From: Ruminobacter sp964520475 | Lineage (GTDB): Bacteria; Pseudomonadota; Gammaproteobacteria; Enterobacterales; Succinivibrionaceae | Length of the DNA: 20,193 bases | Direction of reading: 5' to 3' | NCBI GenBank assembly: GCA_964520475.1 | Contig: CAZFNS010000021.1 | Span: 1-20,193 of the forward strand | Shown here: positions 14,099 to 20,193 of the stretch, piece after piece | Layout: each line of letters starts with the position of its first letter | Numbering within the stretch: position 1 is the first letter of the stretch | Notes under the pieces: model-generated | Database searches by the model: none | What the model was told of the DNA's origin: nothing | What the model saw: the letters and a program-made list of their open reading frames with translations, nothing else | Position numbers and translations under genes: made by a program

Positions 14099-15907
14099 GT
14101 GAGAAACCCGGCCGGCGGCGCCGTCCCGGCCTGCGTTCTGGCCTGCGCGCTCGCCGCGGCGGGCTTCGCCCCGGCGGCTTACGGGGCGGATCCGGACAAA
14201 GCCGCGGGCCCGCGGGACGGGTTCGTGCTCATCAAGGGCGGCGGCTTTAAAATGGGGAGCCACGAGAACGAGCCGTGGCGCTCGCCGGACGAGACCCCGC
14301 ACATCGTCACGGTGAGCGACTTCTACATCAGCCCCTACGAGGTCAGCCAGAGGGAGTACCGGGAGGTCACGGGGGCAAATCCGTCGACCTTCTCCGGGGA
14401 CAATCTCCCGGTCGAGAACGTGACGTGGCTCGAGGCCGCGGCCTACTGCAACGCCCTCAGCAAGCGGGAGGGCCTGACTCCGGCTTATACCGTCGCCGGC
14501 GGGACGGTGACCTGGAACCGGAGCGCGGACGGCTACCGCCTGCCCACGGAGGCGGAATGGGAGTACGCGGCCCGCGCCGGGACGCAGACGCCCTTCAGCA
14601 CCGAAACCTACATAAGCCCGGACGAGGCCGACTATTACGGGCATTACCCGCTCGAGATCGAGAACAACTATTTCGCGCAGGAGAAACTCCCGACCAAACC
14701 CGGCGTCTACCGTCAGACCACGGTTCACGTGTACAGTTTCGCGCCCAACGCCTGGGGCCTTTTTAACGTTCACGGCAACGTCGCCGAGTGGGTCTGGGAC
14801 TACTACGGCCCGTACGGCCCCTCGGGCGCGGCCGATCCCGCCGGGCCCGAGACCGGAACGCTGCGCGTTTACCGGGGCGGCGGCTGGAACGATTTCGCGA
14901 AGCACATCCGCTCGGCCTACCGGGCCGTCCTGCCGCAGGACAAGGCCTCCTACAACCTGGGCATCCGCCTCGCGCGCAACGCCGTGCCCGGCAAGGGCTC
15001 CGTAACAACCGCGGAAAAAGCCCCGCCGCCGGCCGGGGGAGACAAGGCCCTGATCGCCTACTTCTCGTGGAGCGGCAACACCAGGGGGATCGCGGAGGAG
15101 ATCCGCGCGAGGACCGGGGCGGATCTCTTCGCGATTGAGCCGGAGGATCCCTATCCGGCCGACTACTCCGCCGTGCTCGACCGGGCGCAGCGCGATCAGC
15201 ACGACCGCGCGCGGCCGAAGCTCAAAAACCGGGTGAAGGATTTCGACAGGTACGGCACAATCTTCCTGGGCTATCCCAACTGGTGGGCCTCGATCCCCAT
15301 GCCCGTGGCCTCGTTCCTCGAGGAGTACGATTTCGCCGGGAAGACGATCGTTCCGTTCTGCTCCCACGGGGGCGGGCGCCTGGGGCAGACCGTGACGGCG
15401 ATCGCCAAGCTCGCGCCCGGCGCCGCGCTGGGCGAGCCGCTGTCCGTGCACTATTCCGGCGGGAGCGGCCTCGGCGACGACATAGCGGCCTGGCTCAAGA
15501 AGAACGCGGACGCCCAGGCCGCGGACAAAGCCGCGGCTGCGCCGGCGACCGGATCCGCGACGGCTTCCGGGGAAAGCGCGGCGATCACCGTGAACCTCTA
15601 CTACACCGGGAAAAACGGCGGCGCCCGCAAGTTCGCCGAGGAAATGGTCGCAAGCGGCACGGCGGCCGCGATCCGCGCCGAGCCGGGCAACCTGCGCTAC
15701 GAGTACTTCTTCCCCATGGACGATCCGGAAACCGTCCTGCTGATCGACGGCTGGCGGGATCAGCGGGCCCTGGACGCCCACCACGCCTCCCCGATGATGA
15801 AAAAGATCGCGGAGCTGCGGGACAAGTACGATCTGCACATGAGGGCGGAACGGTACGCGCCCGGCCCGGAGGAGCCCGCCGGCGACGCGGAATTCATCCG
15901 GAAATAG
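14099..15907 (+). CDS. Exported SUMF1-like, flavodoxin and antibiotic-biosynthesis-monooxygenase fusion
   Basis: A 602-residue three-domain protein. Residues 1 to about 30 look like a Sec signal peptide (hydrophobic Ala/Leu core, end AYGA). About 41-293 are a SUMF1/FGE-type domain: GGGFKMGSHENEP, LPTEAEWEYAARAG, NVHGNVAEWVWD, RGGGWND. The Cys pair of true formylglycine-generating enzymes is missing (GGGWND where a Cys is expected), so it is not a sulfatase activator. About 316-468 are flavodoxin with FSWSGNT at 322-328 and LGYPNWW. About 495-585 are an ABM-type ferredoxin-like domain (AITVNLYYTGKNGGARKF, LIDGWRDQRALDAHHAS), as in YgiN-like quinol monooxygenases. The GTG at 14099 gives the signal peptide and sits just after the previous stop; an in-frame GTG at 14063 would overlap that gene. 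Likely role: envelope redox chemistry on a quinone- or aromatic-type compound, by inference. Confidence 0.82.
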   Translation: MRNPAGGAVPACVLACALAAAGFAPAAYGADPDKAAGPRDGFVLIKGGGFKMGSHENEPWRSPDETPHIVTVSDFYISPYEVSQREYREVTGANPSTFSGDNLPVENVTWLEAAAYCNALSKREGLTPAYTVAGGTVTWNRSADGYRLPTEAEWEYAARAGTQTPFSTETYISPDEADYYGHYPLEIENNYFAQEKLPTKPGVYRQTTVHVYSFAPNAWGLFNVHGNVAEWVWDYYGPYGPSGAADPAGPETGTLRVYRGGGWNDFAKHIRSAYRAVLPQDKASYNLGIRLARNAVPGKGSVTTAEKAPPPAGGDKALIAYFSWSGNTRGIAEEIRARTGADLFAIEPEDPYPADYSAVLDRAQRDQHDRARPKLKNRVKDFDRYGTIFLGYPNWWASIPMPVASFLEEYDFAGKTIVPFCSHGGGRLGQTVTAIAKLAPGAALGEPLSVHYSGGSGLGDDIAAWLKKNADAQAADKAAAAPATGSATASGESAAITVNLYYTGKNGGARKFAEEMVASGTAAAIRAEPGNLRYEYFFPMDDPETVLLIDGWRDQRALDAHHASPMMKKIAELRDKYDLHMRAERYAPGPEEPAGDAEFIRK

Positions 15908-15937
15908 CCCCGGAAACGGCCGCGGCCGGCGCGGCGT

Positions 15938-15976
15938 CCCCGCGCGCCCGCGGGGGCGGGCCGGGACCGGGTTTTT
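15938..15976 (+). terminator. Weak terminator candidate
   Basis: A 7-bp stem CCCCGCG/CGCGGGG (15938-15955) is followed sixteen bases later by TTTTT (15972-15976). The gap weakens the case, so transcription may continue into the cyclophilin-like gene. Confidence 0.3.
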
Positions 15977-16020
15977 ACGTTGTTTTTACGAATTACTAAC
16001 GATATCGGGAGAGACGCCCA

Positions 16021-16383
16021 ATGAAGATACGGGTAACCGACGGGGTCAGAACGGTGACCTTCGCCCTCAACGGGAGTCCGGCGGCCAAATCGCTTTACGA
16101 TCAGCTGCCGCTCAGCGTGAAGGTGGAGGACTACTCGGACGACGAGAAGATCTTTTACCCCAAAAAACTGGACACGTCCAAAGCGGTGAACGCGAACGCG
16201 CGAAGGGGCACGCTCGCCTACTTCGCGCCGTGGGGCGACGTCGTGATGTTCTACCGGAACTTCGGCTCCTACCGCGGGCTGTACGAGCTCGGGCGGGCCG
16301 TGTCCGGGGTCGAGGTGATCGAGCTGCTTTCCGGCACGATTGAGATCACCGCCGCCGGCGAAGACGGGGAGGCCTCCGCGTAG
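16021..16383 (+). CDS. Cyclophilin-like-fold protein
   Basis: A 120-residue protein matching the small cyclophilin-like-fold family (PF18050 type). Typical parts are the opening beta strands (TVTFALNGSPAAKSLYDQLP), FYPKKLD at 45-51 and the core YFAPWGDVVMFYRNFG (67-82). Family members resemble cyclophilin in fold but lack its proline-isomerase site, and their activity is unknown. No signal peptide is present. GGGAG lies about nine bases before the ATG. It is the last plus-strand gene of the flavodoxin group and ends before a strong terminator. In gut anaerobes such proteins often lie beside aldo/keto reductases and flavodoxins, as here. Confidence 0.8.
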   Translation: MKIRVTDGVRTVTFALNGSPAAKSLYDQLPLSVKVEDYSDDEKIFYPKKLDTSKAVNANARRGTLAYFAPWGDVVMFYRNFGSYRGLYELGRAVSGVEVIELLSGTIEITAAGEDGEASA

Positions 16384-16436
16384 CGATCCGGCCCGGCGGC
16401 CCCGGGCGCCCCGGCGCGCCGCCGGACGCGGTTCTC

Positions 16437-16473
16437 TTTAAGCGGGGGCGGACAGCCTCCGCTTAAATTTTTT
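16437..16473 (+). terminator. Strong intrinsic terminator between convergent genes
   Basis: TTTAAGCGGGGG (16437-16448) pairs with CCTCCGCTTAAA (16456-16467) with one wobble, and TTTTTT (16468-16473) follows directly. It ends the flavodoxin/cyclophilin-like transcription unit and faces the minus-strand aldo/keto reductase gene. Confidence 0.88.
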
Positions 16474-16489
16474 CTCTTCCCGTCCGCCG

Positions 16490-17368
16490 CTACTCCAGGC
16501 TGGTGAGCACGGGATTCCTCAGGTAATTGTACAGCCGGTCTATCTCGGAGGCCTTGGAGCAGTCGAGCATGGAAGGGCAGCCCTTGTCCAGCCCGGCGAT
16601 TTTGCTCATGTCCTCCTCGTCCAGGGCGAAATCCCAGATCGCGATGTTCTCCGCCATGCGCTCGCGGTGCACGGACTTGGGGATGACGACAACGCCCTGC
16701 TGGATCTCCCAGCGCAGGATGACCTGCGCCGGGGTCTTGCCGTGCTTCGCGGCGATCTCCTTGAGGATCGGCTCCGCGAACATGCCCTTGAGGCCCTCGG
16801 CGAAAGGGGCCCAGCCTTCCGGCTGCACGCCGAGCCGGCGCATGACGGCGAGCTCGTCGCGCCGCTGGAAGTGGGGATGGCGCTCGATCTGGTTCACGGC
16901 CGGGACGATTTCGACGTTGTAGCAGAGATCCATGAGCCGCGCGGAATCGAAATTGCACACCCCTATGGCGCGGACCTTCCCTGCGGCGTAAAGCTCCTCC
17001 ATCGCCCGCCACGCCCCGTAGTAATCCCCGAGCGGCATGTGGACGAGGTAGAGGTCGATCGTTTCGAGACCGAGTTTCTCACGAGAGCGCTCGAAGGCTT
17101 CCCTGAGCTTCGCGTAGCCCATTTCCTGGATGAAGGCCTTGGTGGTGACGAACAGCTCGTCCCGCCCGACGAGGCCCTCGTCAATGGCCGCGCGGAGGCC
17201 CGCCCCGACCGCCTCCTCGTTTTGATAGGAGCTCGCGGTGTCGATGAGCCGGTACCCGGCGCGGACGGCGTTAAGGACGACCTCCGCGCAGATGTCCGCC
17301 GGCACCTGGAAGACCCCGAAGCCTTCCATGGGCATCTCGACGCCGTTATTGAGCTTTACCGTCAGCAT
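16490..17368 (-). CDS. Aldo/keto reductase, diketogulonate-reductase type
   Basis: A 292-residue NADPH-dependent reductase. Tetrad: Asp43 and Tyr48 (LIDTASSY), Lys77 (VTTKAF), His110 (YLVHMPLG). The NADPH phosphate site is VVVIPKSVHRERM near residues 226-238. It opens with LNNGVEMPMEGFGVFQ, typical of 2,5-diketo-D-gluconate reductase-like enzymes that act on aldehydes, methylglyoxal or keto-sugars; the real substrate is unknown. GGGGAGGAA precedes the ATG on the minus strand. It is a close paralogue of the reductase at the right end of the window and is the only minus-strand gene in the island. Confidence 0.92.
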   Translation of the reverse strand: MLTVKLNNGVEMPMEGFGVFQVPADICAEVVLNAVRAGYRLIDTASSYQNEEAVGAGLRAAIDEGLVGRDELFVTTKAFIQEMGYAKLREAFERSREKLGLETIDLYLVHMPLGDYYGAWRAMEELYAAGKVRAIGVCNFDSARLMDLCYNVEIVPAVNQIERHPHFQRRDELAVMRRLGVQPEGWAPFAEGLKGMFAEPILKEIAAKHGKTPAQVILRWEIQQGVVVIPKSVHRERMAENIAIWDFALDEEDMSKIAGLDKGCPSMLDCSKASEIDRLYNYLRNPVLTSLE

Positions 17369-17726
17369 ATCCGTTCCTCCCCGGTTCTCCCGCGTCGCCG
17401 GGCGCCCCGCGCGCCGGCGTCTTTTTCAGTTTCGCACCGCGCGGCTTCTTTTGCAAGGCCGAGCCCGCGCGGGCGGGAAAACCGCGCGCCCGGGCGTTCA
17501 CCCGAAAATATTTTTCATTAAACCGCGGGGCGATTTGCGGGGAGATCCGTTAATGCGAAAATAGCCCGTGGGACGGGCGGCGTTCCGGGCCGCCCGTCCC
17601 GTCCGCGGGGGCGCGCGCCGGAACGCCGGCGGCGCCGGGCGCGAAGGCCCGGCGGCGGGCCCCCGCGCTTCGGATACGAACCGGGGGCGCCGGCCGAAAC
17701 GGCAGCGGCGGGGGAGGAAGAGACGC
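17369..17726. other. Divergent spacer with a long hairpin
   Basis: About 360 bases between the minus-strand reductase gene and the PLP enzyme gene, with no supported gene. A perfect 11-bp stem GGGACGGGCGG/CCGCCCGTCCC (17570-17580, 17590-17600) with a nine-base loop would lie in the PLP-enzyme leader. An AT-rich stretch at 17507-17525 is the likely promoter zone for one or both directions, but no clear hexamer pair could be chosen. Confidence 0.45.
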
Positions 17727-18923
17727 ATGGCGAAAAAAGAAAACAAATTCGGGGATTACGGCCTGGCGACCCAGGCGGTCCACACGGGCACGGACTACGA
17801 CGAGGGCACGGGCGCGGTCAGAAGGCCCCTCCACATGGCGAACAGCTTTAAGCTCCCGGACGATCTCTCCAAGGTGAATTACTCCTCGACCGATCTGCTG
17901 ATGTACTGCCGGAACGGCAACCCGAATCAGCACTGGCTCGAGGAGAAGATAGCCGCGCTGCACGGGGCGGACGACGCCATAGTGCTCGCGAGCGGGGTGG
18001 CCGCGCTCCACGCCCTGTTCTGGACGCTCCTCAAAACCGGCGACCGGGTGGTCTACCCCAAGGTCAGCTACATGGCGGTCTACCGGATGTTCCACGAGCT
18101 CTTCAACCGCAAATTCGGGGTGGAGACGGTCATGGTCGACATGACCGACCCCGAGGAGGTCCGCAGGGCGGTCACGCCCGGGACGCGGCTCGTCCACATC
18201 GAGACCCCGGACAACCCTGTGAACGGGGTGACCGACATCGCCGCGGTCGTGAAGATCGCCCACGAGAACGGCGCGCTGGTGTCGGTGGACAACACCTTCG
18301 CCTCGCCCCTCAATCAGAAGCCGCTCCGGCTCGGGGCCGATTTCGCGGTGGAGGCGCTGACCAAATTCATCAACGGGCACGGGGACGCCCAGGGCGGGGC
18401 GATCGTCTCGAACGATCTCGAGACCATGGATCGGATCCGCTACGAGGCCCAGGTCAACGTGGGCTCCGTAATCAGCCCCTTCAACGCCTGGCAGATTTTC
18501 CGGGGATCGGTCACCTTCCCGCTCCGGATGCGGCAGATCAACGAGTCGTCCCAGCGGATCGCGGAGTGGCTCGAGGGTCGGGAAAACGTAACCTTCGTTT
18601 CCTACCCCGGCCTTAAGAGCAACCCCGGGCACGCGGTCGCCCTGCGCCAGATGGAAAACGGCTTCGGCGGGGTGATCTCCTTCGGGGTCGCGGCGGACGA
18701 CAAGACCGTGGAGCGCTTCTGCGCGGCCCTCAAAGTCGTGACCTTCGCCGTGTCGCTCGGGCACGACGAGAGCCTGATCTTCCCGCAGCCGAGCTACGAC
18801 GAGCGCATTCACCTCTATCCCGAAAAGTTCCGCAAAGGCTTCATCCGCTTCAGCGTGGGGCTCGAGGATCCCGCGGACATCATAACGGATCTCGACCGGG
18901 CGCTCAAAAGCGTCGGCCTCTAG
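17727..18923 (+). CDS. Cys/Met-metabolism PLP-dependent enzyme (trans-sulfuration family)
   Basis: A 398-residue PLP enzyme of the cystathionine gamma-synthase-like family (PF01053). Lys213 in ALTKFINGHGDAQGG is the Schiff-base lysine. The cofactor loop is LASGVAALHALF (88-99), the aspartate is in SVDNTFASPL (186-195), and Tyr60 and Arg62 in MYCRNGNPN fit the phosphate-contacting loop. The segment VSYMAVYRMF (113-122) matches the region where methionine gamma-lyase carries its reactive Cys after a Tyr; here no Cys is present. A cystathionine lyase or synthase, or O-acylhomoserine sulfhydrylase activity, is therefore as likely as methionine gamma-lyase. GGAGGAAG lies eight bases before the ATG; the longer frame upstream is hairpin DNA. 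It is flanked by two paralogous aldo/keto reductase genes. Confidence 0.87.
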   Translation: MAKKENKFGDYGLATQAVHTGTDYDEGTGAVRRPLHMANSFKLPDDLSKVNYSSTDLLMYCRNGNPNQHWLEEKIAALHGADDAIVLASGVAALHALFWTLLKTGDRVVYPKVSYMAVYRMFHELFNRKFGVETVMVDMTDPEEVRRAVTPGTRLVHIETPDNPVNGVTDIAAVVKIAHENGALVSVDNTFASPLNQKPLRLGADFAVEALTKFINGHGDAQGGAIVSNDLETMDRIRYEAQVNVGSVISPFNAWQIFRGSVTFPLRMRQINESSQRIAEWLEGRENVTFVSYPGLKSNPGHAVALRQMENGFGGVISFGVAADDKTVERFCAALKVVTFAVSLGHDESLIFPQPSYDERIHLYPEKFRKGFIRFSVGLEDPADIITDLDRALKSVGL

Positions 18924-19238
18924 CGGGCCGGCGGCTCCGGCGGCGTGATTCCCGTCCGGCCGGGCGGACCCGTTTCCGGGCAGGCGGCCCGGGGCGCTCA
19001 GGCGTCCGCCGGGTGAGCGTTTCCCGGCCGGGAAAGCCGGTTTGCGCGGGAGAACGTCGATCGCGGACCGCGTGACGTACGGCTCCGCGGCGGCTTTCGA
19101 GACGCGACGGGCCGCACGCAGGCGGGTAACCGCTCCGAACCGGCAATTTCAATCATACGGGAGATACTTTCGTGCCGGTACGCCCGGTTATACCCGTTTC
19201 TCTGTTCACGGCGAGAATGGCGGCTTGCGAAATCGGCA
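18924..19238. other. Intergenic region with a perfect palindrome
   Basis: About 315 bases without a supported gene. It holds the perfect 16-base palindrome TTTCCCGGCCGGGAAA at 19020-19035. No U-tract terminator for the PLP enzyme gene is seen. The open frame across this region is an upstream extension of the next gene with no ribosome site, and it is not accepted. Confidence 0.5.
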
Positions 19239-19268
19239 TTGTACTTTTACGGCCGGTCTTCTTACAAT
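19239..19268 (+). promoter_or_regulatory. Sigma70-type promoter of the last aldo/keto reductase gene
   Basis: TTGTAC at 19239-19244 and TACAAT at 19263-19268 are 18 bases apart, with four of six and five of six consensus matches. Initiation near 19275 gives a leader of about 43 bases and places the ribosome site and ATG well. It supports the start at 19318 and independent expression of this gene. Confidence 0.65.
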
Positions 19269-19317
19269 GAAGATACCGGGCATATCGGACAATCAAGCGG
19301 GAAGGAGCGGAAGTATC

Positions 19318-20169
19318 ATGGAATACGCGGTATTGAACAACGGGGTGAAGATGCCTTTGGAGGGCTTCGGGGTCTTTCAGGTTCCCGATCACGACGTCTG
19401 CAAGCGGGCGGTGCTGGACGCCATAGCGGCGGGCTACCGGCTCATCGACACGGCGGCCGTGTACCTGAACGAGGAGGCGGTGGGCGAGGCCGTGGCGGAG
19501 TGCGGCGTGCCCCGGGAGGAACTCTTCATAACCACCAAACTGTGGGTGCAGGACGCGGGCTATGAGAGCGCGAAGGAAGCCGTCCGGAGATCCTTGGGCA
19601 AACTGGGCCTCGATTATATCGACCTGTACCTTCTCCACCAGCCTTTGGGCGATTACATCGGCGGTTACCGCGCCATGGAGGAGGAGTACGGGAAGGGAAA
19701 GCTGAAGGCCATCGGCGTCTGCAACTGCTATCCCCACGTGCTCGCCGACGTCTGCGAGACGGTGGAGGTCACCCCCGCGGTCAACCAGGTGGAACTGCAC
19801 CCGTTCTTCCAGCAGGCCGGGGCTCTTGAGGTGATGAAGGAGTACGGGGTTCTGCCCGAAGCCTGGGGGCCCTTGGCCGAAGGCGGGCACGGCATCTTCA
19901 CCCATCCCGTCCTCGCCGAAATCGGCCGAAAGCACGGCAAGACCCCGGCTCAGGTCGCGCTGCGCTGGAACGTGCAGCGCGGCGTGGCGGTGATTCCGAA
20001 GTCCGTGCGCAGGGAGCGCATGGAAGAGAACTTCGCCATCTGGGACTTCGCGCTCTCGGAGGATGACATGGAGCGGATCGCGGCTCTAGACGCCGGCCGC
20101 AGCCGGATCGTCGACCACTTCGATCCCGCGTTCGTGCGGATGCTCCACCGGGTGAGGGCCCACGACTGA
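19318..20169 (+). CDS. Aldo/keto reductase, diketogulonate-reductase type (second copy)
   Basis: A 283-residue reductase. Tetrad: Asp44 and Tyr49 (LIDTAAVY), Lys74 (ITTKLW), His107 (YLLHQPLG). The NADPH site is VAVIPKSVRRERM near residues 222-234. It aligns along its whole length with the minus-strand reductase at 16490-17368, sharing blocks such as EGFGVFQVP and GKTPAQV, but differs at the C-terminus (DHFDPAFVRMLHR), which often shapes substrate choice in this superfamily. GAAGGAG lies ten bases before the ATG. The -10/-35 pair just upstream rules out the longer frame. The remaining 24 bases to the window end hold nothing recognisable. Confidence 0.92.
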   Translation: MEYAVLNNGVKMPLEGFGVFQVPDHDVCKRAVLDAIAAGYRLIDTAAVYLNEEAVGEAVAECGVPREELFITTKLWVQDAGYESAKEAVRRSLGKLGLDYIDLYLLHQPLGDYIGGYRAMEEEYGKGKLKAIGVCNCYPHVLADVCETVEVTPAVNQVELHPFFQQAGALEVMKEYGVLPEAWGPLAEGGHGIFTHPVLAEIGRKHGKTPAQVALRWNVQRGVAVIPKSVRRERMEENFAIWDFALSEDDMERIAALDAGRSRIVDHFDPAFVRMLHRVRAHD

Positions 20170-20193
20170 CGGCGGGCTCCGCGGGGCGGACGA

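Noticed and set aside
19042..19317. Upstream extension of the last aldo/keto reductase
   Set aside because: A promoter at 19239-19268 and a ribosome site at 19301-19307 fall inside it, and family members start near the LNNGV motif.
1..20193. CRISPR arrays, tRNA, rRNA, transposases, integrases
   Set aside because: No evenly spaced repeats, no tRNA or rRNA signatures and no recombinase-like proteins were seen on either strand.

Overview
The window is about 20 kb of very GC-rich bacterial DNA. Genes are packed tightly, with many GTG starts, clear GGAGG-type ribosome sites, lipoprotein signal peptides and an aryl-polyene-type lipid locus. This suggests a Gram-negative anaerobe, probably a gut or rumen proteobacterium. 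The species cannot be fixed from the sequence. Two runs of exactly 100 N mark scaffold joins, so this is a draft assembly.

Positions 1-1724 hold the tail of an unrecognised gene with a good terminator, a structured 300-base spacer and a fused SpmA-SpmB-type membrane protein. Positions 1889-6521 hold six genes in the order seen in aryl polyene (APE) clusters: a ketosynthase-N-like protein, a lysophospholipid-type acyltransferase, two acyl carrier proteins, an AMP-dependent acyl ligase and an ApeI-type hotdog dehydratase. The elongating ketosynthases, ketoreductase, glycosyl/acyltransferase fusion and membrane partners of a complete cluster do not follow, so the locus looks partial or split.

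After a scaffold join whose two sides share an exact 55-base sequence comes a 932-residue protein (6976-9774). It strings together DUF4261-like, SUFU-like, DUF7832-like and DUF4253-like domains, the architecture expected of a polyimmunity protein from polymorphic-toxin biology. No toxin gene is visible. A second 100-N gap follows, then a small orphan lipoprotein on the minus strand.

Positions 10919-20169 form a redox and sulfur island. A TetR regulator with a recognisable promoter overlaps an Isf-like flavoprotein and is followed by an aldo/keto reductase. Next come a lipoprotein flavodoxin, an exported SUMF1-flavodoxin-monooxygenase fusion and a cyclophilin-like-fold protein. A second aldo/keto reductase lies convergent on the minus strand, followed by a Cys/Met-metabolism PLP enzyme and a third aldo/keto reductase with its own promoter. 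The most unusual items are the exported flavodoxin pair with its three-domain fusion, the polyimmunity protein and the stripped-down APE-like locus.
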